64,000 nucleotides of DNA from CAZWSX01 sp964636985 (GCA_964636985.1 CAZWSX010000001.1:496001-560000); one strand, 5' to 3'; counted from the first letter of the stretch, positions 1-14,600 are shown. Translations and numbers: made by a program. Notes: generated from the letters alone by a model not told the origin.

Positions 1-2583
1 TGGGGGCACGTCGTCTGTCCATTGGCTGCCGTCTGGTTGTATTGGCTCCATCGCCTGGCAGGGCCAAAAATTCGCTGGACCGTCGGATTGGGTTGGGGGG
101 CGGCCATTGTCGCCGTCTGCGGATTGATGGTGGTAGCCCGGTCGCAAGACCCGCGCAAGTGGAGTCAGCCGGCGCCTGCCGAAGGGGCGAAATACTTCTT
201 TCCGTCACTCGCGGGCACGGCGAATGGGAACTTCGTCAGCGCAAAAGTGATGATGGCCGACAACTACTGCCGCCGGTGCCACGAGGACGCCTACAACGAT
301 TGGTTCCACAGTGCCCACCGCCTAAGCTCGTTCAATAACCCCGCCTACTTGGCCGCCGTCCGCGAGACCCGCGAAGTCGCCCTCAAGCGGGACGACAACG
401 TGCAAGCCAGCCGTTGGTGCGCGGGCTGTCACGACCCCGTGCCGTTCTTTAGCGGTGCGTTCGACGACCCGAAGTTCGACGTCGTCAATCATCCCACCTC
501 CCAGGCCGGCATCACCTGCACGACGTGCCACTCGATCACCCACGTCAACAGCACCAAAGGGAACGCCGATTACGTAATCGAAGAGCCGCTGCACTATCCC
601 TTTGCCTTCAGCGAAAACCGTGTGCTGCAGTTCGTCAACGAGCAACTCGTCAAAGCCAAGCCGGAGTTCCACAAGACGACGTTCCTCAAGCCGCTTCACA
701 AGTCGGCCGAGTTCTGCTCGACCTGCCACAAGGTTCACTTGCCCAAGGCCTTGAACCATTACAAGGAGTTCCTCCGCGGGCAAAACCACTACGACAGCTA
801 CCTGCTCAGCGGTGTATCGGGGCATGGTGCGAGGAGTTTTTACTATCCGCCGAAAGCCATTGCCAACTGCGCGGGCTGCCACATGCCGTTCAAGAATTCG
901 AACGACTTTGGCGCCAAAGTGTTCGCCGACAACGCGAAGAAGGAGGAAATGGGGAACACGATCCACAATCACTTGTTCCCGGCCGCCAACACCGCCGTCG
1001 GCTGGTTCAACGCTTCGGACGAAACCGTCGAAGCCCATCGCAAGTTCCTCAAGGACACGACGCGGGTCGACATCTTCGGCATTAAGGAAAACGGCGCGCT
1101 CGACGGAAAGCTTCACGCGCCCCTTCGTCCGACGGTTCCCACGCTAGAGCCGGGCAAGTCGTACCTGATCGAAACCGTGGTCCGGACCCTCAAACTGGGC
1201 CACCCGCTGACGCAAGGAACGGTCGATTCGAACGAATTGTGGCTCGACGTCGTGATCAAGAGCGGCGACAAGATTCTCGGCCGTAGCGGAGGCATCGACG
1301 AAGAAGGCGAGGTCGATCGTTGGGCCCACTACTTCAACGTCTTCATGCTCGATCGCAACGGGAACCGGATCAATCGCCGCAACCCGCAAGACATCTTCAC
1401 ACCGCTCTACAACCACCAAATCCCGCCGGGTGCCGCCGACACGATGCACTATTCGTTCAAGGTCCCCGAAGGGCACAGCGAGCCGATTACTATCGAGGCT
1501 TCCCTCAAGTACCGCAAGTTCGACAAGGAATTCGTCGACTTCTTTATTCGAAACGCCAAGGAAGGGGATAACCCGATTCGGCAGTACAAGCGCGGTGAGG
1601 AAGACAAGTACGGCAATCCCATTCCGATCACGATTATGGCCCAGGACACGGTAACGCTCCCCGTTGCCGGCGGGCCGGAATCGGAGGAGCAAAAGGCGCC
1701 CGAGATTCCCGTTTGGCAGCGCTGGAACGACTACGGAATCGGCCTCTTGATCGAAGGCCTGGCCGAGTCGAAAGCGGAGTTGCGGCAAGCGATTCAGGTC
1801 TTCGGCGAAGTCGAAAAGCTCAACCGCTTCGACGGGCCGCTCAACATGGCACGGGCCCTGCAACGCGAAGGGCGGCTCGACGAAGCCTCGGCCGCGATCG
1901 AGCGAGCCATGGCGTACACGGAAGAAAACAACACCGCGCCGCCGTGGACCGTGGCGTGGCTCAACGGCGTTTTGCTGCGGCAGCAAGGAAAGCTCGACGA
2001 TTCGATCGAATCGTTCAAAAACGTCGTCGATCCATCGCGGCGGACCGATGCCATGATCAAGCGAGGATTCGACTTCTCGCTCGACGTTGTCGTCGTCAAC
2101 GAACTGGGGACCACCTTGTTCGAACGAGCCAAAACCATGCGTGGGCAAGACAACCTCGCCGAACGCAAAAAGCTGCTCGAGGAAGCCGTCGCGTGGTTCA
2201 AGAAGTCGCTCGAAGTCGACTCCGAAGACGTTACCGCCCATTACAACTTGGGGCTCATCTACGCGCAGTTGGATAACAAGGAAAAGGCGGAAGAGCATCG
2301 CAAGCTGCACGCGCTGTACAAGCCCGACGAGAACGCGCAGGACTCGGCCGTCGCCGCGGCGCGCCTCAAGTATCCGCACGCCGACCACTCGGCGCAGTCG
2401 CCCGTGATCTACGATTTGCAACGCTCCGACGCGCCCGGATTGAAGCCGGTTCCTAAAGGACCATCGGCCCAGGCGGATGATCCGAGCGACGACGAGAATA
2501 AAAAAGTGTCCCAGACCGAAGCCCCCGCAGATCGGCAGTCTGCGGCCACACAACCAACTGGCGACGTCGCTGCCGCGGATTAG
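1..2583 (+). CDS. Multihaem c-type cytochrome with C-terminal TPR region (5' end outside window)
   Basis: The frame is open from the first base, so the gene probably starts upstream; the first in-window start codon is TTG at 22. Numbering from that codon, a hydrophobic segment (about residues 20-40) should anchor the protein, followed by five CXXCH haem-binding motifs at 83 (CRRCH), 133 (CAGCH), 166 (CTTCH), 232 (CSTCH) and 283 (CAGCH). The first half resembles cytochrome c554-type multihaem proteins. A middle beta-rich part follows, and residues about 590-760 look like TPR helices (for example ending in the segment with HYNLGLIYAQLDNKEKAEEH). Cys-haem attachment implies a role on the outer face of the membrane. 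The FG-GAP/ASPIC gene follows after 51 bases on the same strand, suggesting a joint electron-transfer or surface complex. The electron donor and acceptor cannot be read from sequence. Confidence 0.85.
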   Translation, partial: WGHVVCPLAAVWLYWLHRLAGPKIRWTVGLGWGAAIVAVCGLMVVARSQDPRKWSQPAPAEGAKYFFPSLAGTANGNFVSAKVMMADNYCRRCHEDAYNDWFHSAHRLSSFNNPAYLAAVRETREVALKRDDNVQASRWCAGCHDPVPFFSGAFDDPKFDVVNHPTSQAGITCTTCHSITHVNSTKGNADYVIEEPLHYPFAFSENRVLQFVNEQLVKAKPEFHKTTFLKPLHKSAEFCSTCHKVHLPKALNHYKEFLRGQNHYDSYLLSGVSGHGARSFYYPPKAIANCAGCHMPFKNSNDFGAKVFADNAKKEEMGNTIHNHLFPAANTAVGWFNASDETVEAHRKFLKDTTRVDIFGIKENGALDGKLHAPLRPTVPTLEPGKSYLIETVVRTLKLGHPLTQGTVDSNELWLDVVIKSGDKILGRSGGIDEEGEVDRWAHYFNVFMLDRNGNRINRRNPQDIFTPLYNHQIPPGAADTMHYSFKVPEGHSEPITIEASLKYRKFDKEFVDFFIRNAKEGDNPIRQYKRGEEDKYGNPIPITIMAQDTVTLPVAGGPESEEQKAPEIPVWQRWNDYGIGLLIEGLAESKAELRQAIQVFGEVEKLNRFDGPLNMARALQREGRLDEASAAIERAMAYTEENNTAPPWTVAWLNGVLLRQQGKLDDSIESFKNVVDPSRRTDAMIKRGFDFSLDVVVVNELGTTLFERAKTMRGQDNLAERKKLLEEAVAWFKKSLEVDSEDVTAHYNLGLIYAQLDNKEKAEEHRKLHALYKPDENAQDSAVAAARLKYPHADHSAQSPVIYDLQRSDAPGLKPVPKGPSAQADDPSDDENKKVSQTEAPADRQSAATQPTGDVAAAD

Positions 2584-2634
2584 CTCGATTCATTTACCCG
2601 TTAAGCTCTCTCTACTCCGCGAGGAGTTCATCTC

Positions 2635-4503
2635 ATGGACAAGCGTTCGAAACCGAAAAGCAAACCCGAAGAAACTGAAGAGGAAGAAGTCGCCGCCGAC
2701 GACTCCGCCATTACCGCGGCTTTCCTGCGATCGCTCGCGGTGTTCGCCGTGGCTGCCGTCGCCATTGGCGGCGTGCTCTACTGGGTGAATCTGCCTAAGA
2801 AGGTCGACGCCGCACCGCAGGTGGTCAACCCGGCGCCGAAAAAGACCCGGGATAAAGCGATCGAAGCCCCCGTCACCCCTTTTGCCGACATCACCGAGTC
2901 TTCCGGCATCGACTTTACCCACTTCTCCGGAGCCGAAGGCGAGAAACTCCTTCCCGAGACGATGGGAAGCGGCTGTGCCGCGATCGACTACGACCGCGAC
3001 GGCGACATCGACCTGTTCTTCGTCAACTCGTGCGTCTGGTCGTGGTCGAAGAACACCGACAAGCCAACCTGCCGCCTCTATCAGAACGATGGCAAGGCGA
3101 AGTTCACCGACGTCTCCAAAGAAGCGGGACTCGACTTGTGCCTCTACGGGATGGGCTGCGCCGTCGGCGACTACGACAACGACGGCTGGTCCGACCTCTG
3201 CATCACCACGGTCGGATCGACCAGGCTGCTGCATAACGAAGACGGCAAGTTCCGCGACGTCTCGGAGGACGCGGGCATAAGCGGCCCGGACGATCAGTTC
3301 GGTTCGAGCGCCGGTTTCTTCGACTACGACAACGATGGCCTGCTCGACCTGGTCGTTTGCAACTACATCCAGTGGTCGCGGACCATCGACCTCAATCAAA
3401 ACACCACGCTCGACGGCGTGAACCGCGCGTATGGCCCGCCGACGCAGTTTCCTGGGACGTTTTCGCACCTCTATCACAATGAGGGGAGTGGGAAATTCGA
3501 GGACGTCGGCGAAAAGATGGGCCTGAACGTCGTGAACCCCAATACCGGCGTGCCGCGAGCTAAGTCGCTGGGGCTCATTTTGTGCGATGTCGATGGCGAC
3601 GGCTGGGTCGACATCATGACAGCCAACGACACGGTTCCCAACTTGCTGCTGCGAAACATGGAAGGAAAGAGCTTCCGCGAAATCGGGCTCGACGCCGGCG
3701 TCGCCTTCGACAGTGAAGGCCGCGCTCGCGGAGCGATGGGCATCGACATCGCCGACTTCCGCTCCAATGGCTCGCTCGGCATCGCCATCGGCAACTACGC
3801 CAACGAGATGACTTCGCTCTACGTTTCGCAGGCAGGCGACCGGCTGGCGTATTCCGACGAAGCCATCGGCACCGGCATGGGCCCGCTGTCGCGGACGGAA
3901 CTCAAGTTCGCCGTGCTGTGGCTCGACTACGATCTCGACGGGCGGCTCGACTTGCTGTCGGCCAACGGCCACCTGGAAGAGAAGATCAACACCTTCCAGG
4001 AAAGCCAGTTCTACAAGCAACCGCCGCACCTGTATTGGAACACCGGCGCCGTCACCGGCGACGAGTTCACCAAGGCGACCACCCAAAAAACGGGCGAGGC
4101 CTTTCACCAGGCGATTGTCGGGCGCGGCGCCGTGTATGCCGATCTCGATAGCGATGGCGATCTCGACCTCGTGCTGACCAACAACGGCGGCAAGCCGCGC
4201 GTGCTGCGAAACGACCAGGCGCTGAAGAACCACTGGATTCGCTTCAAGCTCCAGGGGACCAAGTGCAATCGCGACGCGATCGGCGCCAAGATCGAACTCA
4301 AGATCGAAGGCCGCCCCACGCAGCTCCGCTTCATCAGCCCGACGCGCGGGTATTTGTCGTCGGTCGAGCCGACCGCGACCTTTGGTCTCGGCGAAGACGA
4401 TCACATCGACGAAGTCGTGATTCACTGGCCCGGCGGAGAAACGCAAACCATCGCCAAGCCCGAGGTCAATAAGCTGCACGAAGTCACGCAGGCGAGCAAC
4501 TAG
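2635..4503 (+). CDS. FG-GAP / ASPIC-UnbV repeat protein, CRTAC1 family, membrane anchored
   Basis: The 622-residue protein has a charged N-terminus, one transmembrane helix (about residues 25-48) and then repeated FG-GAP-type calcium-binding loops (DYDRDGDIDLFF, DYDNDGWSDLC, DYDNDGLLDLVV, DVDGDGWVDIM, DYDLDGRLDLL, DLDSDGDLDLVL). These are typical of integrin-like beta-propellers. The last about 90 residues match the ASPIC/UnbV C-terminal domain (the segment with GAKIELKIEG and VVIHWPGGETQ). The start at 2635 is preceded by GAGGAG at 2621-2626. It follows a multihaem cytochrome gene and precedes pgpA by 3 bases, so the three are probably co-transcribed. The propeller should lie outside the cytoplasmic membrane. 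Its ligand is unknown. Confidence 0.88.
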   Translation: MDKRSKPKSKPEETEEEEVAADDSAITAAFLRSLAVFAVAAVAIGGVLYWVNLPKKVDAAPQVVNPAPKKTRDKAIEAPVTPFADITESSGIDFTHFSGAEGEKLLPETMGSGCAAIDYDRDGDIDLFFVNSCVWSWSKNTDKPTCRLYQNDGKAKFTDVSKEAGLDLCLYGMGCAVGDYDNDGWSDLCITTVGSTRLLHNEDGKFRDVSEDAGISGPDDQFGSSAGFFDYDNDGLLDLVVCNYIQWSRTIDLNQNTTLDGVNRAYGPPTQFPGTFSHLYHNEGSGKFEDVGEKMGLNVVNPNTGVPRAKSLGLILCDVDGDGWVDIMTANDTVPNLLLRNMEGKSFREIGLDAGVAFDSEGRARGAMGIDIADFRSNGSLGIAIGNYANEMTSLYVSQAGDRLAYSDEAIGTGMGPLSRTELKFAVLWLDYDLDGRLDLLSANGHLEEKINTFQESQFYKQPPHLYWNTGAVTGDEFTKATTQKTGEAFHQAIVGRGAVYADLDSDGDLDLVLTNNGGKPRVLRNDQALKNHWIRFKLQGTKCNRDAIGAKIELKIEGRPTQLRFISPTRGYLSSVEPTATFGLGEDDHIDEVVIHWPGGETQTIAKPEVNKLHEVTQASN

Positions 4504-4506
4504 CGG

Positions 4507-5031
4507 ATGCCTGACCTGCCTTTAGAGGTAAATCGTGCTGGTTCCGCGCCCGCATGGCCGTGGTGGATTGTCACGGCCGGCGGACTCGGCGGCGCGCCCA
4601 AAGCTCCCGGCACCTTCGGTGCGCTGGGAGCAATTCCGTTTTGCGTTGCCGCCGCGTACGCGCCAGCTCCTTGGAATGGGGCGATTCTCGCCGGAGCGTT
4701 TATTGCCGCGTGCGCCGCAACGGTCGCCTGCGGCACATGGGCGGAACGCTATTTTGGCCGGAAGGACGCCGGCTCGTTCGTAACCGACGAGGTCGCCGGC
4801 CTCCTGCTCACTTGGCTTTTGATCCAGCCAGTCGCGTCGTTGTGGGTTCCGCTTCTGTGGGCCTTTGCCTTAACGCGAGTCTTCGACATCGCCAAGCCGC
4901 CGCCTGCCAAATGGTTGGAAAAGCTCCCGGCGGGCTGGGGCGTATTGCTCGACGACCTCGCAAGTTCCTTTTGGGCAGCCGGGGCGCTTTATCTGCTGCG
5001 GTGGTTCATTCCCAGCCCATACGGTCCGTGA
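4507..5031 (+). CDS. pgpA: Phosphatidylglycerophosphatase A
   Basis: This 174-residue integral membrane protein carries the PgpA family signatures: a glycine-rich N-terminal segment ending in KAPGTFGALGAIP (about residues 32-44), the acidic motif SFVTDEVAGLLL, the segment RVFDIAKPPPAKW, and a final DD in GVLLDDLAS. PgpA removes the phosphate from phosphatidylglycerol phosphate, the last step of phosphatidylglycerol synthesis, in the inner membrane. Length and number of hydrophobic segments fit the family. The start codon lies 3 bases after the preceding stop, so it is likely expressed with the two upstream genes, although the functions look unrelated. Confidence 0.9.
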   Translation: MPDLPLEVNRAGSAPAWPWWIVTAGGLGGAPKAPGTFGALGAIPFCVAAAYAPAPWNGAILAGAFIAACAATVACGTWAERYFGRKDAGSFVTDEVAGLLLTWLLIQPVASLWVPLLWAFALTRVFDIAKPPPAKWLEKLPAGWGVLLDDLASSFWAAGALYLLRWFIPSPYGP

Positions 5032-5177
5032 TCTAGCCCTATAGCTCAGTCGCGCACTGGCAGATGGCGAGCGATCTCATTTTGTTTGCTTGGGAAATCG
5101 GCATTCGGCCGATAGAATGCGCTGGGGTATGGTCGCCGCGATATCTGGCAAGTATTTTGCGGCCGGGAGTTCTTGGC

Positions 5178-5831
5178 ATGTCGCTCTTACTGTTGATCGC
5201 CGTTCTTGGGGCTGATGAAGCAAACGTTCCGGCAAAGGCGCAACCTGCTACCGCGCAGGTGGCAAAAGACGCTGATGCGGCGGAGAAAGAAAAACCAGCC
5301 AAGCCCCTCCCGCAGCGGACGCAAGGCGAGATCCGCATCGAACTATCGGAGCTGCTCGCAGCCGAACGCTCGGCCGAGACCATGGAGAAGCGGCAAGCGG
5401 TCATTTTGCAAATGACGCGTCTCTACTGCGAACTCGCCGCCGACCCGCGCATTCCTGATAACGAAACGCTGAACAAGAATCGCTTCAAGCTGCGCGCCCG
5501 CTTGATCGACCTGCGGGACGAATTCAAACGCCGCGTCGCCGCCATGAAAAAGAAAACCAAGAAAGAGCCCGCTGCCACAAGCACGGCTTCCGCCGGAACG
5601 CAGCAGGCAGCCAACCAGACAGCAGCCGGCGGCGGAGCCGCAGCCGATAACGCCGCCGAACTGATTGAAGTGATCGAAACGACGATCGCTCCCGAATCAT
5701 GGGACACCAACGGCGGCCCCGGAGCCATCCGCTACTACGCCGCCGTCCACGCACTCGTCGTGCGAGCCACCGCCGAAACCCACGGCGAACTAAGCGGCCT
5801 CGTCGACGGCCTCCGCGCAGTCGGCCGGTAG
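5178..5831 (+). CDS. Exported protein of unknown function with a planctomycete-type C-terminal domain
   Basis: The frame is open further upstream to 5064, but the ATG at 5178 is preferred: GGGAG lies just upstream and it opens a good signal peptide (MSLLLLIAVLGADEA). The 217-residue product has an Ala/Lys-rich linker, a helical segment (about residues 55-130), another Ala/Gln-rich linker and a C-terminal domain of about 55 residues with LIEVIETTIAPESWDTNGG and a later LVVRATAETHGELSGL. From memory, that domain resembles a segment found in many exported planctomycete proteins and related to secretin N-terminal-type folds. No enzymatic motif is visible and no function is proposed. Confidence 0.6.
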   Translation: MSLLLLIAVLGADEANVPAKAQPATAQVAKDADAAEKEKPAKPLPQRTQGEIRIELSELLAAERSAETMEKRQAVILQMTRLYCELAADPRIPDNETLNKNRFKLRARLIDLRDEFKRRVAAMKKKTKKEPAATSTASAGTQQAANQTAAGGGAAADNAAELIEVIETTIAPESWDTNGGPGAIRYYAAVHALVVRATAETHGELSGLVDGLRAVGR

Positions 5832-5870
5832 GATTCTGCCACAGAAGCGTCAGAGAGAGACAAAAAGTGG

Positions 5871-5890
5871 CACAGACAATCCTGTCTGTG
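5871..5890. repeat. Palindrome CACAGACA-ATCC-TGTCTGTG
   Basis: Identical to 25089-25108, with shared flanks (AGTGG before, CGC after). It lies between the convergent genes ending at 5831 and 6056. A terminator role is possible, but the conserved flanks point to a mobile or REP-like element. Confidence 0.7.
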
Positions 5891-6055
5891 CGCAGTGCGG
5901 ATGTTACTGAATTAAAGCCAAGAAGCGAAGGCTCTACTTCCTAAATCACAAATCAACAATCATCAATCAATTAATCAACAAATTCTAACGTGGTCCACGA
6001 GATCAGTTCTCACGCCAGCCTCCTCTGAGCGATCGGCGCCCTCCGTGGCAAATCT

Positions 6056-8689
<2,634 letters not shown>

Positions 8690-11600
8690 ATGGGTCGCAC
8701 GTACGTTCTTTTCAGTTCGCTCGCGATTGCTGTGCTGCTGGCGTGGGGAATTCTGACGCCCATGTCGACGCCCGCGGAGGATGTCAAAGTGGATCTGGCC
8801 CGCGCCGAAAAGCTGATGCAAGAAGGCAATGCCAAAGACGCGTACGCGATCTTCAAAGCCTACGTGACCGATCCCAAGTCGCCCGATCAGCAGACGGCCG
8901 ACGCGCTCCCCAAAGCCGCCATGTGCTTGCAACAGATTGGCGAGGTGGCGCAGCTCGACGAGCTGTTTGAAAAAACGGCCGCCGCTCATCCTAACCATTG
9001 GCGCACCAAGGTCGCGATCGCGCAGCAGTACCTCAGTGGCCAAAGCATGGGCTACATCATCTCGGGCAAGTTCGAACGAGGTTGGCACCGCGGACAAGGA
9101 AAAATCGCCAACGCCGACGCCCGCGACCGCGTTCGCGCCTTGCAATTGATGGTCGAGGCCATGCCGCTGGCCGACAAGGACGACGACAAGCCGGCAGTCG
9201 GGCAGTTCTATTTTCAATTGGCCAACGCCCTGTTGCGCAATCGCGGATATGGCGAAGCCTGGCGACTGCAAGTGCTCAGCGACTTGACGCAATTGCCCGA
9301 CTACGACGACGGGTACGGCAACTACTACCCGTGGAACGGCGCGCCGGTGGACGCTGAAGGCAACCCCGTCTTCCATCGCACGCCCAAATCTTGGGATGCC
9401 GCCACCACCGACGGCGAACGCTGGCGATGGGCGCTATCGGCCGCGGCCGAAAACAACCCGGCCGTGCGCGGTGAAGTCGAACGGATGTTCGCCGAATTCT
9501 GCAATTCCCAATTCGGCGTCGAAACACTCCGCGACTTGGGCTACAGCCACTTCTTAGGTGGCCCCGATTCAGACGACGGCAAGGAAAACACCAGCGGCAC
9601 TTACGAACTCCACACGCTGACCGATGACGAAACCATCTGCAAACTTGCCAGTGGTATCAAGCGAATCAAACTTCCCGACGAGTTCAACTATCTCAAGATG
9701 TACCAGCGGATGTTCGAGGCCCGCGAGGGAGCTTTGGCCACTGTTGCCGAGGTTGCGAGCACCCAACTGGCCCAGTGCTACGAGAATCGCCGCCAATTCG
9801 AAAAGGCAGAGGAGATTTGGGGCAAAGCGATTCGTCGCTTCGGCGCGGGCGCGAACAACTTTCGCGTCGATCGCTTGCAACAGATTGCTGGGAACTGGGG
9901 CCGCTTCGAAGACGGCAACGAACAAGCAGCCGGAACCGGCGCTAAGTTCAACTTCCGCTTCCGCAACGCCAAGAAGGTGAAGTTCGAGGCGCAGAAGGTC
10001 GACATCGAAAAGCTGCTTGCCGATATCAAGGCGTACCTCAAGAGCGAGCCGGAACGCCTCGATTGGCAGAAGGTTCAGCTCGACGACATCGGTTACCGGC
10101 TCGTCCAAGAAGACCAAGCCAAATACCTGGGTGCTGTCTCGGCGACGTGGGATCTGGAGCTGGAACCGCGTCCGCATCACTTCGATCGCGTCGTTACTGT
10201 GACCACGCCACTACAAAAAGCGGGCGCGTACATGGTGACTGCGAAGGTCGACGAGGGGAACGAATCCAAGGCCATCGTTTGGGTTAGCGACACAGTCATC
10301 GCCGGCAAGCGGCTCGATCAAAAGAACCTCTACTATGTCGCCGACGCCGTGACCGGACAGCCGATTCCCGCTGCGAATATCGAAATGTTCGGCTGGCAAC
10401 AAGAACATCTCGGCAACAATCGCTGGCGGACCAAGACTTCGAACTTCTCGGAGAAGACCAACAACGACGGCATCATGATGGTCGGCGAGAAGGATCTGTT
10501 GCCCGGTTATCAATGGGCGGCGATCGCCCGCGCTGGAACCGGTGCCTCGGCGCGGTTGGCGATGATCGGTTTCCGCAACGTCTGGTTTGGACGCGTCGCC
10601 GATCAGGAATACAACGCGGTCAAAACGTTTTTCATCACCGATCGTCCCGTCTATCGGCCCAAGCAAAAAGTCTTTTTCAAAATCTGGGTTCGCACGGCCA
10701 AGTACGATCAGCCCGACAAATCCGATTTCGCCAACGCCACGTTCCCCGTTGAAATTCACGACCCCGAAGGGAACACCGTTTCATCGCAGACGATCAAGTC
10801 GGACGAGTACGGCGGCCTGGCTGGCGAGTACGAATTACCCGCCGACGCCAAGCTGGGCTCCTACAATCTTTCGATCAATCACCAGTTTGCCCCCAACATT
10901 CACATCTCGGGCGGCAACAACTTCCGCGTCGAGGAGTACAAGAAGCCCGAGTTCGAAGTCTCGATCGATGCACCCACCGAGCCCGTGATGCTCGGCGAAA
11001 AAATCACCGCGAAGATCAAGGCCAAGTACTACTTCGGGTCGCCTGTCGCCAAGGGGAAGGTGAAGTACAAGGTCACTCGCACGAGCTACTCGCAAGATTG
11101 GTATCCGGTCGGCCGCTGGGACTGGTGCTACGGGCCGGGCTACTGGTGGTTTGCCCCCGACTACGCCTGGTACCGCGGTTGGAACAACTGGGTCGGCTGC
11201 ACGAAGCCCCATCCGTTCTGGATTTTCCGCGGGCCCATGCTTCCACCCGAAGTCGTTGCGGAAGTCGAAATCGACATCCCCGCCGATGGCATGTTGGAAG
11301 TGCCGATCGACACGTTGCAAGCAAAGGAAATGCACGGCAACACCGACCACGAATACCAGATCACGGCCGAAGTGCGCGACGAGTCGCGCCGCGTGATCAC
11401 GGGCCAAGGCAAGGTGTTGGTGGCGCGCAAGCCATTTCGCATCTTCAGCTGGCTCAACCGCGGCTTCTATCAAGCAGGCGACAAGATCGAAGCCAACTTC
11501 AAAGCCCAAACGCTGGACAACAAGCCCGTCGAAGGAACCGGCGAGCTGCAGTTGCTCAAGGTGACCTACGACCCCAAGAAGCAACCGGTCGAGACACCGG

Positions 11601-14600
11601 TTGAAAAATGGCCGCTCGATACCAATGCCGAAGGACTCGCCGAAAAGACGATTCAAGGCGTGCAGCCGGGACAGTATCGCTTGTCCTACAAGGTGAAGGA
11701 CTCCGCCGGCCACGAGATCGAAGGGGGCTACCTCTTCACCATTGTCGGTAAAGGAGTCGACGGCCGCGACTTCCGCTTTAACCCGATCGAACTGATTCCA
11801 GACAAACGCGAATACGCTGCCGGCGACAAACTGAAAATGCAGGTGAACGCCGAACGAGCCGATTCAACGGTCCTCCTCTTCATTCGTCCGACCAACGGCG
11901 TCTACCTTGCGCCGAAGGTGCTGCGGCTCAAAGGAAAGACGGTCACCGAGGAAATCGAAGTCATCAAGAAGGACATGCCCAACTTCTTTGTCGAGGCGCT
12001 GACGATCGCCAACGCGCAGGTTCATACCGATGTTCGCGAAGTCGTCGTTCCGCCCGAGAAGCGGATTCTCAATGTCGAGGTCACTCCTTCGGCCAAAGAG
12101 TACCTGCCAGGCGAAAAGGCAAAAGTAAAGATTCGCTTGACCGATCAGTCAGGCGAAAACTTCCTCGGCTCGCTCGCCATCAGCGTGTACGACAAGGCGG
12201 TCGAGTACATCTCGGGCGGCAGCAATGTTCCCGATATCAAAGACTTCTTCTGGAAGTGGCGCCGTCATCACCAGCCCGATACGCTCTCCAGCGTCGGTCG
12301 GCCGACACGCAACATGGTTCGGCCCAACAAGGCAGCCATGGCCTTCATTGGCGTCTTTGGTGCGGAAGTGTACGACGCGTACGATGCCCAAAATATGCTC
12401 ATGGAAGGCGCCGGCATTGGCGGCCCAGCCGGTCCCAGAGCAGCCGCGCCCATGATGAAGGGAGCCATGGCCATGTCGCGGGCGGCTGGTTTAACTTTCG
12501 CCGCTGATGCCGCTCCGGCTTCTGGTTTGGCTCTCGAAGACGCCGGTGGGAAGAACGCGACTGCCGCAGGGGGAGGAGCTCCCGCGCCCGCGCTTGTCGA
12601 TCCGAAAGTCAGAACCAACTTCGCCGACACCGCCAAGTGGATCGCGACCCTCTCGACCAACAAGTCGGGCGAAGCCGAGTTTGAAGTCGACATGCCCGAG
12701 AACCTCAGCGCGTGGAAGATTCGCGTGTGGGGCATGGGGCACGGCACCAAGGTCGGCAGCGGCGATATCGAAATCGTCACCCGCAAGAATCTGGTGCTGC
12801 GTTTGCAAGCCCCGCGTTTCTTTGTGCAAAAAGACGAGGTCGTCCTCTCGGCCAACGTCCACAATTATCTCGCTGTCGAAAAGGATGTGACCGTTTCGCT
12901 CGAAGTGCCAGGCAACGTCCTGACGCCGCTGGGCGAAACCACCACCAAAATCAAGATCCCCGCTGGCGGTGAACAACGGGTCGATTGGCGAGTGAAAGTC
13001 GCCGACGAAGGGGAAGCGATCGTCCGGATGAAGGCGCTCACCGATATCGAATCGGACGCCACCGAGGTCAAACTGCCATCGTACGTCCACGGCATGCTCA
13101 AGACCGAATCGTGGGCCGGCACCGTCCGGGCCGATCAGGAGTCGAACAAAGTCAGCATCCATGTGCCGCGCGAACGCCGTCCCGAGCAATCGGTGCTGGA
13201 AGTTCGCTATTCGCCGACGCTGGCGGGCGCGATGCTGGATGCCCTTCCTTACCTGGCCGATTATCCCTACGGCTGCACCGAGCAAACGCTCAACCGATTC
13301 TTGCCGAGTGTGATCACGCAAAAGACGCTCCGCGATCTCGATTTCGATTTGAATCAAATCCGCGAAAAGCGGACTAACCTCAATGCCCAGGAAGTCGGCA
13401 ACGACGTCGAACGGGCCAAGCAGTGGAAACGTTTCGATCGCAACCCCGTCCTCGATAAGGACGAACTCGACCAGATCGTCAAAGAGGGGCTCAAGGCCCT
13501 CACCGAGATGCAACTCTCCGACGGCGGCTGGGGATGGTTTAGCGGCTTCCACGAGCACAGCTGGCCCCACACGACGGCTGTCGTCGTGCGTGGACTCATG
13601 ATTGCCCGCGATAACGATGTCGCCGTCGTGCCGGGCGTGATCGAAAACGGCGTCGAGTGGCTCAAGCGATACCAGGCCGAGCAACTGCGGCTCCGCAAGA
13701 ACGGCGACCAGAAGAATCCGCCGCCAGGCGACTACAAATCGCGAATCGACAACATAGACGCGCTGGTTTACATGGTCCTCGCCGAAGCCGGCGCGGAAGA
13801 ACTCCAGCCCATGACCGAATATCTGTACAAGGACCGGGTGGAAGCTCTTTCCGTTTACGGGAAGACGCTGTTCGCTTTGGCACTCGAAAAGCGGGGCGGC
13901 AATGACGAGAAGCTGAACATGCTCGTCAAGAACATCGAGCAAGTGCTGGTTCAAGATGCCGAGAACGAAACCGCTTACCTCAAGTTGCCCGAGGGAACCT
14001 TCTGGTGGTACTGGCACGGCGACGAGATCGAAGCCAACGCGATGTACCTGAAACTCTTGTCGCGCCGCGATGCCAAAGGCGTGACCGCGCCGCGAATGGT
14101 GAAGTACCTGCTCAACAACCGCAAGCATGCGACCTACTGGAAGAGCACCCGCGACACTGCCTTGTGCGTGGAAGCCTTCGCCGAGTACCTCAAGCGGTCG
14201 GGCGAGCAGACGCCCGAAATGGTCGTCGAAGTCTGGGTCGACGGGCAAAAGAAAAAGGAAGTCGCCATCGACCGGACCAACCTGTTCTCGTTCGACAACA
14301 AATTAGTTCTCGTCGGCGAGGAACTCACGGATGGCCCGCACGACGTCGAGATTCGCCGTCGTGGCAAAGGGAACGTTTACTTCAACACCTACCTGACCAA
14401 CTTCACGCTCGAAGACGACATCAAGCATGCAGGTCTCGAAGTGAAGGTCGATCGCGAAATGTTCAAGCTCGTCCCCGTCGAAAAGAAGATCGACGCCCAA
14501 GGCGCCAAGGGGCAAGCGCTCAAGCAAAAGGTCGAGAAGTTCGAAAGAGTAAAACTCAATAACCTCGACGAAATCACCAGCGGCGACCTGGTCGAAGTCG

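Noticed and set aside
2590..4479. 629-codon open frame antisense to the FG-GAP/ASPIC gene, and similar long antisense frames (1144-2553, 12491-14248)
   Set aside because: Their products have no recognisable domain and mirror the GC-rich codon pattern of the real genes; the sense frames have clear families.
5036..5115. tRNA-like D-arm motif (TAGCTCAG) near 5042
   Set aside because: No matching acceptor stem, anticodon loop or T-arm (GTTCGAATC) could be folded around it.
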